A stretch of 64,000 nt of DNA, from positions 124,001 to 188,000 of the forward strand of contig NZ_FTMX01000008.1 of NCBI RefSeq assembly GCF_900156045.1. The letters run 5' to 3'. The translations under genes and the position numbers were made by a program. Shown here piece by piece: positions 35,745 to 46,194 of this stretch; position 1 is the first letter of the stretch; each line of letters begins with the position of its first letter. The stretch is from Peribacillus simplex. Its GTDB lineage: Bacteria; Bacillota; Bacilli; Bacillales; DSM-1321. A model generated the notes under the pieces. It made no database searches and had not been told where the DNA came from. It saw nothing but the letters and a program-made list of their open reading frames with translations.

Positions 35745-37262
35745 TTAACTTCCTGAAGTTTCCAGCTGCAGCCATTGATAGATGGTATCCATATCAATGT
35801 TTTCCTCCAAATGGGAAGCCAAGAGATTGTACGCTTCCTCCCTTCGCTCCGAGTCGCTTTGGACGTTTTCCTTCACTTCTTCCAACCCCTTGTTCCGTCG
35901 AATTTGGTTAACAAGCAATCTAGTGAACAGGCGATTATGGAATATCCCATGAAGATATGTTCCCATTACCTTGTTGTCATTGGAAATGGCTCCATCCTCT
36001 CTTCCATCCTTCAATAAAAGAAAGGGCCTTACTTGCGACTTCAATGTCGTTCTGCCTAAATGTATTTCGAAACCGTTAAGATTCATTTGACCTTCCATTA
36101 TCCCGGCAGAAAGGACACCTTCCATTTGTACCGTTTTCTTTTCTGCTTGAAAAACGGTTTCCACCGGAAGAAGCGAGAGCCCTTCCGCATTCTCACCGTC
36201 ACCTTCGACCGCATCAGGATCGAAAAGTTTAGTCCCCAGCATTTGAAAACCGCCGCATATGCCAAAGATCATCGTTCCTTGTTTCCGCAGTTCATTGATG
36301 GCCCGATCCAACCCCATACGATTCAACCATTCTAAATCTTCCATCGTGTTTTTTGTACCAGGCAAAATAAGCAGATCAGGATTACCTAACTCATGGACAC
36401 TGCTTACTAGGCGGACACCTACTCCGGGTTCATCAAAAAAAGGATCCACATCTGTAAAATTGGAGATCCGCGGAAATCTCAAGACGGCTACATCGATCGG
36501 AAACTCGGCCTTTTTAGGTTTTTTAAAACGTAAGGAGGAGAGAGCAAGTGAATCTTCCGCTTCAATATTCACGTCTAGATAGGGCAGCACCCCTAGAACC
36601 GGAATCCCAGTTTCCTTTTCCACCCATTCAATGCCATCATCCAACAATTCACGCATGCCACGAAATTTATTGATGATGATCCCCTTTACACTATCTCGTT
36701 CATCTTGATCCAATAAAGCAAGTGTGCCGATGATGGACGCAAATACTCCACCACGATCAATATCGGCCACCAAAATGACTGCCGCATCCGTGAGTTTCGC
36801 CATTCGCATATTCGCGATATCCCGGTCCTTAAGGTTAATTTCAGCCGGGCTTCCTGCCCCTTCGAGAACGATGATGTCATAGTCTTCTTGAAGTTTTTCG
36901 ACCGATTTACGGATGATCGGCATGGCTTCCTGGACAAATTGGGACCGATAGCTTTTTGCATTCATATCAAGAAAATGCTTTCCGTGCACGATGACTTCCG
37001 AAACCATATCCTGCTTCGGTTTCAGTAATATCGGATTCATATCGGTCGTTGCCGTGATCCGTGCTGCTTCCGCCTGTACTCCCTGAGCCCGTCCGATTTC
37101 CCCGCCATCCAAGGTTACATAAGAATTCAAAGCCATGTTTTGTGATTTGAATGGGACGACACGTAACCCTTTATTGGAAAATACCCGGCAAAATGCCGTA
37201 CAAATCAAACTTTTCCCTACATCAGATGACGTCCCTTGTATCATGATGGATCGTGCCTTCAT
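35745..37262 (-). CDS. cbiP: Cobyric acid synthase (CbiP/CobQ)
   Basis: A 505-residue amidotransferase that amidates four side chains of adenosylcobyrinate diamide. The N-terminal ATP-binding domain starts IMIQGTSSDVGKSLI with FKSQNMALNSYVT near 40. The glutaminase domain has GICGGFQML near 335 (nucleophile Cys) and GTYLHGIFHN near 440 (His). The ATG at 37262 follows AAGGGGGTGAACGT. It comes 13 bp after btuR and is the last gene of the cobalamin operon; in B. megaterium the corresponding operon is described as ending at btuR. Confidence 0.95.
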   Translation of the reverse strand: MKARSIMIQGTSSDVGKSLICTAFCRVFSNKGLRVVPFKSQNMALNSYVTLDGGEIGRAQGVQAEAARITATTDMNPILLKPKQDMVSEVIVHGKHFLDMNAKSYRSQFVQEAMPIIRKSVEKLQEDYDIIVLEGAGSPAEINLKDRDIANMRMAKLTDAAVILVADIDRGGVFASIIGTLALLDQDERDSVKGIIINKFRGMRELLDDGIEWVEKETGIPVLGVLPYLDVNIEAEDSLALSSLRFKKPKKAEFPIDVAVLRFPRISNFTDVDPFFDEPGVGVRLVSSVHELGNPDLLILPGTKNTMEDLEWLNRMGLDRAINELRKQGTMIFGICGGFQMLGTKLFDPDAVEGDGENAEGLSLLPVETVFQAEKKTVQMEGVLSAGIMEGQMNLNGFEIHLGRTTLKSQVRPFLLLKDGREDGAISNDNKVMGTYLHGIFHNRLFTRLLVNQIRRNKGLEEVKENVQSDSERREEAYNLLASHLEENIDMDTIYQWLQLETSGS

Positions 37263-37275
37263 TACGTTCACCCCC

Positions 37276-37812
37276 TTAAAACTCTAATCCTTTGACAGCG
37301 CCGATGCCCTCGTCATAATAATGCTTGGTCGCCTCAATCGATGAAACCAAATCGGCCATTTCCATAAGCTCTGGCTTGGCATCCCTGCCGGTAATGACTA
37401 CATGCATATGAGCTGGACGATTTCGAATCGCATCGATGACTTCAGTCAATGGCAAGACATCTTCAATCGGGAATTTGGAAATCGCCAATGCATTGTTCAA
37501 CTCATCCAAAACAAGTAAATCAATGCCGGGATCACTAAGGGCCAGTCTCGCCTTTTCCCAAGCTAACGATAATGCGTTGCGATGCTCTTCTGGAGTTTTG
37601 GTCCATGTAAAACCAATACCTAGCTGTTCCATTTCAACTCCTAATTTTTTTAAAGCCAATGCTTCCCCATATGTACGCTCTGGAGATTTTATGAACTGAA
37701 GGTATTTGACTTTCATTCCTCTGCCGATTGCCCTTAAAGTCACTCCTAATGAGGCAGTCGTCTTCCCTTTCCCGTTTCCTGTATAAATAAGCATTAATCC
37801 TCTGCGTGCCAC
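37276..37812 (-). CDS. btuR: Cob(I)yrinic acid a,c-diamide adenosyltransferase
   Basis: A 178-residue BtuR/CobO-type enzyme. IYTGNGKGKTTASLGVTLRA near 9-28 is the ATP P-loop, and DLLVLDELNNALAI near 107-120 the Walker-B-like segment. It transfers the adenosyl group of ATP to cob(I)alamin precursors. A ribosome binding site (GTAGGTGAGTGAGT) is upstream. Position after cbiY matches the B. megaterium operon. Confidence 0.95.
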   Translation of the reverse strand: MARRGLMLIYTGNGKGKTTASLGVTLRAIGRGMKVKYLQFIKSPERTYGEALALKKLGVEMEQLGIGFTWTKTPEEHRNALSLAWEKARLALSDPGIDLLVLDELNNALAISKFPIEDVLPLTEVIDAIRNRPAHMHVVITGRDAKPELMEMADLVSSIEATKHYYDEGIGAVKGLEF

Positions 37813-37826
37813 TCACTCACCTACCT

Positions 37827-38390
37827 TCATAGCCAAACTGTTTTATCTATGTATGAAGTCCTTTTAGTAGCAGGAACCGGTTGATCGCCTTTAGGGTATC
37901 CGACAAAAATGGTGCCGATCACTTTTTTGTTTTCCGGTGAACCGATAAATTCGTGCAGGCGTTCATCCCTGACAAGACCAACTCCTCTAGTGCGCCAAAC
38001 GAATCCGAGACCAAGTTCTTTTGCGGCAAGCCACATCGAATGGACGGCACAACAAGAAGCGAATACATTGTCTTCGGATGAATCCGGATCATCGGGCAAA
38101 ATATCGGAAGTCACGACGATGATAAGCGGTGTCGTCTTTACAACTTCCAGTGAACTTTCAATCAATTTCGGTTTGGTCGGGAAGCGTTCATGTAAATACC
38201 TTTCTGCCAATCTTTCATAACGGTGCTTCGCCTCTCCCTTGATTACATAAAAACTCCAAGGTTCACGCAATCGGTCGTTAGGGGCATAGGTAGCCGCTTC
38301 CAATAGCTGCCTGATTTTTTGGTCTTCCACTTCTTTTTCTTCGTAATTCCTTATTGCCCGGCGTTCCTTCAATTCTTGAATGATGGACAT
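37827..38390 (-). CDS. cbiY: Nitroreductase-family flavoprotein CbiY
   Basis: A 187-residue nitroreductase-fold protein. ERRAIRNYEEKEVEDQKI near 9-26 is the FMN-binding N-terminus, and NDRLREPWSFYVI near 38-50 and VIGTIFVGYPKGDQPVPATKR near 155-175 are family motifs. In B. megaterium a protein of this family, CbiY, lies between the SUMT gene and btuR, as here. Its role in cobalamin synthesis is unproven; BluB-like and YdjA-like functions are alternatives. It overlaps the SUMT gene by 22 bp. Confidence 0.82.
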   Translation of the reverse strand: MSIIQELKERRAIRNYEEKEVEDQKIRQLLEAATYAPNDRLREPWSFYVIKGEAKHRYERLAERYLHERFPTKPKLIESSLEVVKTTPLIIVVTSDILPDDPDSSEDNVFASCCAVHSMWLAAKELGLGFVWRTRGVGLVRDERLHEFIGSPENKKVIGTIFVGYPKGDQPVPATKRTSYIDKTVWL

Positions 38391-39178
38391 TCCGACTCAA
38401 TCCCTTCAATAATGGACTCTGATTCAATCACTCTTTCAAACCATTGGATTTTATCTCTTAATTGGACGACATCCCCTACTAGAAAGATTGATGGATTTTG
38501 AATTTCTTCTTTTATAGCCTTCAAAGAAATCGAACTCAAAGTACCGGTAATCGTCCTTTGTTTTTCTGTCGTGCCCCATTCAATGACAGCCACTGGCGTT
38601 TTGCCGTCCCTGCCATGCTCCATCAATTTTTCACAGATAAACGGCATATTACCTATTCCCATATAAAAGGCGATGGTATCGATCCCCTGAGCCAAAGCCT
38701 GCCAATTCAAGTTATCCTGCCCCTTGTAATCACGGCCATGGCCTGTCACAATGGCATAACTTGAGGCATGATCACGGTGGGTCACCGGGATGCCCGCATA
38801 AGCCGGTGCTGCGATTCCCGCCGTGATTCCTGGGACGATATCATATTCAATCCCGTTAGCAGCCAGTATCTCCGCTTCCTCACCGCCCCGCCCAAAGACA
38901 AACGGATCTCCACCCTTCAGACGGGTGACGTTTTTCCCCTGTAAGGCCTTTTCCACTAAAAGTTCATGTATTTCATTTTGAATGAGATGATGTTTCCCTG
39001 GTGATTTCCCGCAATACACCAGTTCTGCATCTTCTTTTGCATAAGTTAATAATTCTGGATTGACAAGCCTGTCATATGCAATGACATCCGCCTTTTGGAT
39101 ACATTCCAGTCCATATACCGTAATCAGTTTCGGATCTCCGGGACCCGCACCGACCAAATGAACTTTTCCCGGTTTCAT
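38369..39178 (-). CDS. cobA: Uroporphyrinogen-III C-methyltransferase (SUMT)
   Basis: A 269-residue single-domain SAM methyltransferase making precorrin-2 from uroporphyrinogen III. VHLVGAGPGDPKLITVYG near 5-22 is the SAM-loop motif. RLKGGDPFVFGRGGEEAEIL near 85-104 and PGITAGIAAPAYAGIPVTHR near 114-133 are SUMT signatures. It lacks the dehydrogenase/ferrochelatase half of CysG, matching the cysGA gene of the B. megaterium operon. GGAGGCGCGAGC lies ahead of the ATG. Confidence 0.95.
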   Translation of the reverse strand: MKPGKVHLVGAGPGDPKLITVYGLECIQKADVIAYDRLVNPELLTYAKEDAELVYCGKSPGKHHLIQNEIHELLVEKALQGKNVTRLKGGDPFVFGRGGEEAEILAANGIEYDIVPGITAGIAAPAYAGIPVTHRDHASSYAIVTGHGRDYKGQDNLNWQALAQGIDTIAFYMGIGNMPFICEKLMEHGRDGKTPVAVIEWGTTEKQRTITGTLSSISLKAIKEEIQNPSIFLVGDVVQLRDKIQWFERVIESESIIEGIESECPSFKN

Positions 39179-39213
39179 GCTCGCGCCTCCTCTTAATCTT
39201 CAAAAAATATCTT

Positions 39214-40608
39214 TTACTTGTTGATAGTTTCATGAATAGATCTGTTTTTTTGTTTTAAGCAAGCATCGATCCAGTTCTTTGCAAGTATTGGATTGGAAGC
39301 AAAATGAAAGTGAGTATATCCAGCAACAAGGTTACCCAATACACATCCCTCTTGTTTCGAACCGAATCTGCCTTTGGCTTCATAAGCATGTGTAAGATCA
39401 TCATCCGCTTCGAATGTCGAGTAGTGGAATTCATGTCCTTTTGCCTGCTCCATTTCATTGATCAAAAAATTGCCTGGAGTTCCTGTAATTTCTCGATAAC
39501 CAAGTGCTGCAAGTTTTTTTTGCATTTTAATCCTGCCCGGAATAATACCTGCCATCTGATGCGTTTCTTTGGAAGTTGTTTCAATCGATTTGCTCAAAAA
39601 CATGAAACCGCCGCATTCCGCTAGAGTCGGCATCCCTTTTTCAATGGAGCTTCTGATGGATTTAATAGCACCCAAGTTACCGGAAAGTTCAGCTGCAAAT
39701 TCCTCAGGAAAACCGCCTCCAAGGTATAAACCATCAGCTTCCAATGGAACTTCATCCCCTTTTAATGGAGAAAAATACTTGATGTTCGCCCCAAATGCTT
39801 CAAGCAACTCAAGGTTTTCCTGATAATAAAAATTGAAGGCAGCATCTTTTGCTACGGCAATGCACACTTTCTTTTCATTTTGGGGTTGAAATATATTTGA
39901 GTTTCCACTGGAAACGGAGCTTGTCTTGGATAAACGGTACAACTGATCGATATCGATCGTTTCCATGATTAATTGTGCAAGCTTATCGAAAAACGGATTT
40001 AGTTCCCCCCGTTCAATAGCAGGAATTAAACCCAAATGACGGCTTGGAATATCAATATCCATTTCCCGCTTCATATAACCCAGCACCGGTACATCGCATT
40101 CTTGCTCAATGGCTGATTTGACAATATTGTAATGCCCCGCACTTCCCACTTGATTGGCAATTACACCAATGATGTTCGGACCGGTCGAAAAGGCCTGAAA
40201 TCCTTTTACGATTGCAGCTGCACTCCGTGCCATGCTGGCACAGTTGACTACCAACAGGACAGGGCTTTGCGTGATGATGCTGATTTCAGCCGTCGATCCT
40301 GTATTGGATAAAGGACTTTTGCCATCGAAAAAGCCCATGACTCCTTCGATGATCGATATATCTGCTCCGGTACCTGCTTTGGTAAGAATTTCTCGGACAG
40401 TGTCATGATCGAACATCCAACTGTCAAGATTGCGTGAAATCCGTCCTGTAACCGCTGTATGATAAGTAGGGTCAATATAGTCAGGACCACATTTGAACCC
40501 TTGGACAGTATAGCCTTTCTTCTGGAGGGCTGCCATGATTCCGATGGTCAATGTCGTTTTACCGACACCGCTTCCGGTACCCGCAATTACCAATCTTCTA
40601 TCGTACAT
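39214..40608 (-). CDS. cbiA: Cobyrinic acid a,c-diamide synthase
   Basis: A 464-residue glutamine-dependent amidotransferase acting on the a and c side chains of cobyrinic acid. VIAGTGSGVGKTTLTIGIM near 6-24 is the ATP loop, and PTLAECGGFMFLSKSI near 330-345 contains the catalytic Cys. FHFASNP near the C-terminus holds the His. The start at 40608 follows AAGGAGGGAGAAGCAA; the frame upstream overlaps cbiG. Length is normal. Confidence 0.95.
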   Translation of the reverse strand: MYDRRLVIAGTGSGVGKTTLTIGIMAALQKKGYTVQGFKCGPDYIDPTYHTAVTGRISRNLDSWMFDHDTVREILTKAGTGADISIIEGVMGFFDGKSPLSNTGSTAEISIITQSPVLLVVNCASMARSAAAIVKGFQAFSTGPNIIGVIANQVGSAGHYNIVKSAIEQECDVPVLGYMKREMDIDIPSRHLGLIPAIERGELNPFFDKLAQLIMETIDIDQLYRLSKTSSVSSGNSNIFQPQNEKKVCIAVAKDAAFNFYYQENLELLEAFGANIKYFSPLKGDEVPLEADGLYLGGGFPEEFAAELSGNLGAIKSIRSSIEKGMPTLAECGGFMFLSKSIETTSKETHQMAGIIPGRIKMQKKLAALGYREITGTPGNFLINEMEQAKGHEFHYSTFEADDDLTHAYEAKGRFGSKQEGCVLGNLVAGYTHFHFASNPILAKNWIDACLKQKNRSIHETINK

Positions 40609-40624
40609 ATTTGCTTCTCCCTCC

Positions 40625-41749
40625 TTAAAAAGGTATGATCCCAACTGAAATGGTTACGTTACCCGATTTTTTCTTAACCAGCTCCAATTGTTCAGCTTTA
40701 GTATAAATCCTCACAGCCGGTTCACTCACACCATATGCACCCGTGTATTTAAATACTGTTTCCGATGGCGCTTCGATTTTGGCTTGATTAAGCTCTTCCG
40801 GTTCATAATGCACGAATTCCCAGCCGTATTTTTCAACTACTTCAATCAAGCCGATTTCGTCTTTCTTTAAGGAAATTGTACAGATCGCTTTAACGCTTTT
40901 TAAGGAAAACGATAATTCCGCTAGTGTTTCTGCAATCACCTGTTCAATTTCAGCTGCCGCTGTTCCCCTATTGCACCCGATACCGAGAGCAATGACTTTT
41001 GGCCGATATACGATCCCATTTTCAAGGATCCTCTTTTCCGACTGGCTAAGAATACGGTGAGTTACGACCAGCGCTGCTTGCGGCTTTGCTTGAAGCGCTT
41101 CTTCAATGGATGGGTATACGATTATGCGTTCGGGTAATGCCGTTTCATAAGTCCACCAATTCCGTTCACCTGATTCCTGTACAACGGCAACAAGCTCTTC
41201 ATTTACAACAGACGCACTCACTGGCGTCAATTTTTCTGCAGAATCCCAAATCCAGCCGAAGCGCTGTCCGAATAAGTCGACAGGAATCGTTTTTTGAACA
41301 TCCGATGCCGTGGTGATTATGGCTCTTGCGTCAAGGGCTGCAGCAACTTCCTTAGTCAGTTCATTCGCTCCTCCCAGATGCCCTGACAGTACACTGATGA
41401 CATTTTCCCCTTTATCATCAATGACAACGACACCCGGATCCGTTTTCTTATCCTTCAAAATTGGTGCAATCATCCTGACTACCGCACCGAGTGAAATAAT
41501 TAATATGATTCCTTTATATTCCTTGAATAAAGCGGGTAATAGCATACGGACACTGCCCGAAAAAAGCTGGATCTGTTTATGCTCTTCGTCCCCTTTTTCA
41601 AACTTGCTCATGTAATATAGATCGGAATTCGAAAAAACGGTATGTAATTTTCGTGCCAGCTCGACACCATGCTTTGTAATCGCCACGATCGCATAAGTAT
41701 GAGACCGTTTAATGGGAGCAAGTTCCGCTTCTTTCAATTCAATGATCAT
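40625..41749 (-). CDS. cbiG: Cobalt-precorrin-5A hydrolase CbiG
   Basis: A 374-residue protein that opens the ring-A lactone of cobalt-precorrin-5A and releases acetaldehyde. The N-terminal part has GVVVIDDKGENVISVLSGHL and GGANELTKEVA near 115-145; the C-terminal CobE/GbiG domain has ALGIGCNRGTAAAEIEQVI near 260-278 and KKDEIGLIEVVEKYGWEF near 300-318. Both halves are present. The start overlaps the cbiF stop by 4 bp. Confidence 0.95.
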   Translation of the reverse strand: MIIELKEAELAPIKRSHTYAIVAITKHGVELARKLHTVFSNSDLYYMSKFEKGDEEHKQIQLFSGSVRMLLPALFKEYKGIILIISLGAVVRMIAPILKDKKTDPGVVVIDDKGENVISVLSGHLGGANELTKEVAAALDARAIITTASDVQKTIPVDLFGQRFGWIWDSAEKLTPVSASVVNEELVAVVQESGERNWWTYETALPERIIVYPSIEEALQAKPQAALVVTHRILSQSEKRILENGIVYRPKVIALGIGCNRGTAAAEIEQVIAETLAELSFSLKSVKAICTISLKKDEIGLIEVVEKYGWEFVHYEPEELNQAKIEAPSETVFKYTGAYGVSEPAVRIYTKAEQLELVKKKSGNVTISVGIIPF

Positions 41750-42522
41750 GGCTTAACACCTTTTCTGAAACCGTGGGTAAAACTCGCATCATATAATTTG
41801 GAACGGTATTCATCTTTATCATGGATGGTAGGGTCCAACGCCCATCCAGCCAAAATCATCGCATGCTTGCGGATACCATTTCTACGCATATCATCATCTA
41901 AGTTCACTAACGTGGTACGGACGATTTTTTGGTCCGGCCATGTTGCCCGTTGAATGACTGCTATCGGAGTATCATCCTTCCAACCGGCTTCCTGGAGTTC
42001 TTTAACGATTTTTTTAGTCAAGGTCGCACTCAAGAAAAGGGCAATCGTACAGTGGTGGCTTGCCAAATCACGTAACTTCTCAAATTCCGGAACAGGCGTA
42101 CGCCCTTCAGCCCTCGTCAATATGAGTGTCTGAGTTAAATCAGGTATAGTCAACTCTGCACCTATTGCCGCTGCCGAGGCGAATACCGAACTTACCCCAG
42201 GGATCACTTCATAACCAATACCCTCTTTCTTCAAAAGGACAATTTGTTCCATGATCGCACCGTACATGGCAGGATCCCCTGTATGGATTCTAGCAACCAT
42301 CTTTCCTTCTTTAACACGCTCAACCATGATGCCAACAATTTCCTCCAAATGCATACCAGCCGTTTTTAGCACCTCGGCATCGGGTTTTGCCTTAGCAATC
42401 AATTCTTCATTAACTAATGAATCCGTATATAAAATCACATCAGCCGTTTGGAGAATGTTCAATCCTTTTACAGTAATCAAATCCGGGTCACCCGGGCCAG
42501 CACCTACAATATATATCTTCAT
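41746..42522 (-). CDS. cbiF: Cobalt-precorrin-4 C11-methyltransferase
   Basis: A 258-residue SAM methyltransferase of the tetrapyrrole family. IVGAGPGDPDLITVKG near 4-19, RIHTGDPAMYGAIMEQ near 79-94 and PGVSSVFASAAAIGAELTIP near 108-128 are CbiF signatures. It methylates C11 during anaerobic-type ring contraction. ATGA overlaps link it with cbiL upstream and cbiG downstream, so translation is likely coupled. Confidence 0.95.
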   Translation of the reverse strand: MKIYIVGAGPGDPDLITVKGLNILQTADVILYTDSLVNEELIAKAKPDAEVLKTAGMHLEEIVGIMVERVKEGKMVARIHTGDPAMYGAIMEQIVLLKKEGIGYEVIPGVSSVFASAAAIGAELTIPDLTQTLILTRAEGRTPVPEFEKLRDLASHHCTIALFLSATLTKKIVKELQEAGWKDDTPIAVIQRATWPDQKIVRTTLVNLDDDMRRNGIRKHAMILAGWALDPTIHDKDEYRSKLYDASFTHGFRKGVKP

Positions 42523-43226
42523 TTTCTCACCACCATCAATGTTAAGTATTCCAGTTCAAGTCCTTCCAATTCACTCACTTTCCAAATCACTTCTTCATCG
42601 GAAGTGACTTTGGTTACGACCGAGGCCTTTTCAAGCAAGTCCAAATCTCTTAAAACGGTGATCATTAAATCGATGACCTTTGCCACTTTGATGAACACCA
42701 CGGCATCATGATCTTCGATCGCCTTCTTCATCGCTTCATAGTCATCCCTTGCAGGAACTATCGCAACATGATCATCACCATCAGCCAAAGCGATGCCCAG
42801 CCTTGACGCTGACCCATTAAAAGAAGAAATGCCCGGGACTGTCTTGATTTCGACTTCGGGATGCAGCTCCTGCATCAATTTCATCATATGTATGAACGTA
42901 CTATATAAAAGCGGATCGCCTTCCGTAACGAAAGCAACATCTTTACCTTCATTTAATTTTTGCCAAACTTTTTCAACCGTTCCGTTCCATTCCCGGTCCA
43001 AAATCGCTTGATCTTTCGTCATCGGAAATACCAGTCCCAGCATATCCTTCTCTTCAGGACGAATGTAAACTTCAACAATGCGATGGGCGTAGCTTTTACT
43101 CCCTTTTCTTTTTTTTGGATACGCAATGACCGGAGATTCCTGGATCACGCGAAATGCCTTTACTGTAATAAGTTCTGGATCGCCCGGGCCCACGCCAAGG
43201 CCATATAATGTACCAAGATTACTCAT
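42519..43226 (-). CDS. cbiL: Cobalt-precorrin-2 C20-methyltransferase
   Basis: A 235-residue SAM methyltransferase. [20 protein letters not shown] near 9-28, [16 protein letters not shown] near 100-115 and [17 protein letters not shown] near 130-146 fit CbiL. It methylates C20 of the cobalt-precorrin-2 formed by CbiX. It overlaps cbiET by 8 bp. Confidence 0.94.
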   Translation of the reverse strand: MSNLGTLYGLGVGPGDPELITVKAFRVIQESPVIAYPKKRKGSKSYAHRIVEVYIRPEEKDMLGLVFPMTKDQAILDREWNGTVEKVWQKLNEGKDVAFVTEGDPLLYSTFIHMMKLMQELHPEVEIKTVPGISSFNGSASRLGIALADGDDHVAIVPARDDYEAMKKAIEDHDAVVFIKVAKVIDLMITVLRDLDLLEKASVVTKVTSDEEVIWKVSELEGLELEYLTLMVVRK

Positions 43227-44421
43227 TCATGTCTTCCTTTCGTTGTGCAGTAATGATATAAACCGGATTAAGCGGAACAAATCTGTTCATACCCAATATT
43301 GGCTTACTTCTGGAGATTTGGGCGTGCATGATGGAAGTGTGAAAACCTGCTTCAGCAAATGCCTCATTAGCCCTGTAAAGATTCTCAATCGTCGCAGCAT
43401 TCAGAACGATCCTGCCGCCTTCTTTAAGCCGTTTGCAGCATGTATTGATGAGATCTGCCATTTCGCCGCCAGTCCCGCCAATGAAAATCGCATCAGGATC
43501 CGGAAAAGTTTCCAGCCCCTGCGGAGCTTTACCATGAATTGCCGTTATATCTGTACGGAATTTACGCTGGTTTTGATAACAGTTTTCTAAATCAGGCTCA
43601 TTTTTTTCAATTGCGAAAATTTGGCCTTCGGATGCAAGCTTGGCCGCTTCAATTGCCATTGAGCCCGTACACGTCCCAACATCCCAAACGATGCTGTTTT
43701 TCCTGAGATTCAGCACATGCAGGCTTAATACCCGAATTTCCTTTTTGGTTATGAGTCCTTTGTCGGGCTTACGCTGCGAAAACTCTTCATCTTCTATCCC
43801 CAAGGACCAGCTTGGACCTTCTGATTTTCTTTTCAAAATGACGACATTCAACGGGGAGAATTCCCGCTCCAACATTTCTTCAAGTTCATACCAGCCAGAG
43901 TCTTCGGTTTCTCCTTGAAGATTTTCAGCCACAAATGCCCGGTATTCAGTCATTCCGAATGAAATGAGATATTTAGCAAGTTGATTTGGACTATTTTCGA
44001 TGTCAGTAAGCAAAGCTACTTTCGCTTTCCCATCTATCCTTTGGGCCAGACCTTTCATACTCCGGCCATGAACACTAACTAGGAAGGCATCTTGCCAGCT
44101 TTCACCCATTTTTGCAAAAGCAAGCTGAATTGAACTGAAATATGGGTAAACCTCTATGTTGATTTTGCTGGAAAGATAGCCTCCCATTCCATAAAACAAT
44201 GGGTCACCGGAAGCTAAGACAACTGTTGGACGAGTTTCATCCTGCAGTTGTTCCACCACCTTGTTCATACCGCCCTTTATGACAATCTTCTTGCCAGAGT
44301 AGTTCGGAAAAAACGATAAGACCCGTTCACCTCCGACCAGCACTTCACTTTCTTCTATCCATTGGGCATATTGGGGCAGTAAGCTTTCCTGACCGTTATC
44401 CCCTATCCCGATTAACTTCAT
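43219..44421 (-). CDS. cbiET: Fused precorrin-6B methyltransferase/decarboxylase CbiET
   Basis: A 400-residue fusion. The N-terminal CbiE half (about 1-200; [14 protein letters not shown] at the start) methylates C5. The C-terminal CbiT half, with the SAM motif [19 protein letters not shown] near 245-263, methylates C15 and decarboxylates the ring-C acetate. The ATG at 44421 gives the usual CbiE N-terminus but has only a weak site (GGAATTGAG) inside the end of cbiD, so coupling is likely. Confidence 0.94.
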   Translation of the reverse strand: MKLIGIGDNGQESLLPQYAQWIEESEVLVGGERVLSFFPNYSGKKIVIKGGMNKVVEQLQDETRPTVVLASGDPLFYGMGGYLSSKINIEVYPYFSSIQLAFAKMGESWQDAFLVSVHGRSMKGLAQRIDGKAKVALLTDIENSPNQLAKYLISFGMTEYRAFVAENLQGETEDSGWYELEEMLEREFSPLNVVILKRKSEGPSWSLGIEDEEFSQRKPDKGLITKKEIRVLSLHVLNLRKNSIVWDVGTCTGSMAIEAAKLASEGQIFAIEKNEPDLENCYQNQRKFRTDITAIHGKAPQGLETFPDPDAIFIGGTGGEMADLINTCCKRLKEGGRIVLNAATIENLYRANEAFAEAGFHTSIMHAQISRSKPILGMNRFVPLNPVYIITAQRKEDMNE

Positions 44422-45529
44422 CGATTGACTCAATTCCAACAGCCCTTCCCAGTAATTGTCCTTTCAACGAATAAATCGCCGTTTCCATTTCAATTCCGCC
44501 CTTCACTTGCTTAATGGCAGAGTGACAGCAGGATTCACATAGTTTATTAAAAAAATCAAAATTATTTATCGCTGACATCATGTCCCCAACTTGTGACGCT
44601 GTGTTTGCATTCTTGATTTCAAGAACAAGATCATCATCAGCTCCGACGCTCTGGGCTATTTCCGATAGAAAACCGAAGTCGACCGGGGCACTTTTTGAAT
44701 GCACCATCATCACACCTTGGGCCACTTTGGAAAATTTGCCCATCATACCGACCAATGATACCTTTTTAATTCCCTGCCTCTTACATTGCTTAAGTGAGAA
44801 GCCCACAAAGTCACCCATTTCAATAAAGGCTTCCTCAGGTAAATCCTGGAGAAGGCCCATCGCATACTTTTCACTGCGCCCGCCAGTGGTTAAGACAAGA
44901 TGCTCGCACCCACTCGCTTTGGCGACACTGATAGCCTGGACGATGCTTGCCATATAGGCTGAACTGGAAAAAGGGACGACGGTGCCCCTTGTTCCTAAAA
45001 TGGAAATGCCGCCCACAATCCCCAAACGGCCATTTAATGTTTTTTTCGCTATTTCTTCACCTGCAGGCACGGAGATGACGACTTTCACTCCTCTATTGAT
45101 CTTAAATTCTTCCAATGTTTGTTTCACAGTGGTTAAAATCATTTTGCGCGGTACAGGATTAATGGCCGCTTCTCCTACAGGGACAGGAAGCCCGGGTTTG
45201 GTCACACGACCCACACCTATCCCTCCATCCAGGATAATCCCAGGTGCATCAGACCAGCTGACAGTTGCGATAATATGTGCCAGATGGGTGGCATCGGGAT
45301 CATCTCCGGCATCTTTGATCGTTTCGGCACTAACAGCATTTTCCGATATATCATATTTCTCAATAGTGAAAGTGGCATCTCGCCCGATGGGCAAGGAAAT
45401 CGTCGCTTCCTCAAGTGCATCCCCCGTGATCAATGCAGTCAATGCCGCTTTAGTCACGGCAGTCGAACATGCCCCTGTCGTATACCCATGACGCATTTGC
45501 GAGGGGTCTTTTTTTACTTTCTTTTCCAT
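44396..45529 (-). CDS. cbiD: Cobalt-precorrin-5B C1-methyltransferase CbiD
   Basis: A 377-residue enzyme of the anaerobic-type pathway. [19 protein letters not shown] near 12-30 is the CbiD signature; [20 protein letters not shown] and [19 protein letters not shown] follow. It methylates C1 after the ring-contraction steps. The presence of CbiD together with CbiG and CbiX identifies the early-cobalt route. The gap to cbiC is 5 bp. Confidence 0.96.
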   Translation of the reverse strand: MEKKVKKDPSQMRHGYTTGACSTAVTKAALTALITGDALEEATISLPIGRDATFTIEKYDISENAVSAETIKDAGDDPDATHLAHIIATVSWSDAPGIILDGGIGVGRVTKPGLPVPVGEAAINPVPRKMILTTVKQTLEEFKINRGVKVVISVPAGEEIAKKTLNGRLGIVGGISILGTRGTVVPFSSSAYMASIVQAISVAKASGCEHLVLTTGGRSEKYAMGLLQDLPEEAFIEMGDFVGFSLKQCKRQGIKKVSLVGMMGKFSKVAQGVMMVHSKSAPVDFGFLSEIAQSVGADDDLVLEIKNANTASQVGDMMSAINNFDFFNKLCESCCHSAIKQVKGGIEMETAIYSLKGQLLGRAVGIESIDEVNRDRG

Positions 45530-45534
45530 GATTT

Positions 45535-46182
45535 TTAACTATCAGCTAAAAGGGAAATTGCGTTCAATGCTGCAACAGTGACAGTACTTCCGCCTTTTCG
45601 GCCAATATTCGTAATGAATGGAACCTCCGTGATCTTAGCGAGTTCCTCTTTAGATTCTGCTGCAGAAACAAACCCAACAGGCATTCCAATGATTAAGTCC
45701 GGTTTTGCAATCCCTTCTTTAATAAGACGAATGAGCTCAAGTAAAGCTGTAGGTGCATTGCCAATGGCATAAATGCCCCCTTCATTTTCCTTAACGGCTT
45801 TTTGCATCGAAATGATCGCCCTTGTCGTATTCAAACGTTTTGCTTCGACCATCACATCCGGATCTGAAATATAGCAATGAACGTCCCCGCCGTGTTTTTG
45901 AAATCTTTTTTTGCCTGTACCGCTCTCGATCATTTGCACATCTGCAATGACATGTCTACCTTTGCGAATGGCTTCCACACCAGCTTGAATGGCATTTGGA
46001 TGGATGATGACACTTCTTCCCAATTCAAAATCCGCTGAAGCATGAATGACCCGGCGGACGATCTTCCATTCATCTTCAGAAAAATCATGATTACCCATTT
46101 CTTCAGCTATGATTGAGAAGCTATAATCATATATTTTGTCTGGGTCTACCGTTAGTGGTTTAAAATCCGTTTTAAAATCCAT
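45535..46182 (-). CDS. cbiC: Cobalt-precorrin-8 methylmutase CbiC
   Basis: A 215-residue enzyme that moves the C11 methyl group to C12, giving cobyrinic acid. RRVIHASADFELG near 43-55 contains the catalytic His47. IGMPVGFVSAAESKEEL near 165-181 and PFITNIGRKGGSTVTVAALN near 188-207 are conserved. A ribosome binding site (AGGAGG) lies upstream. Confidence 0.95.
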   Translation of the reverse strand: MDFKTDFKPLTVDPDKIYDYSFSIIAEEMGNHDFSEDEWKIVRRVIHASADFELGRSVIIHPNAIQAGVEAIRKGRHVIADVQMIESGTGKKRFQKHGGDVHCYISDPDVMVEAKRLNTTRAIISMQKAVKENEGGIYAIGNAPTALLELIRLIKEGIAKPDLIIGMPVGFVSAAESKEELAKITEVPFITNIGRKGGSTVTVAALNAISLLADS

Positions 46183-46194
46183 CTTGCATTCCTC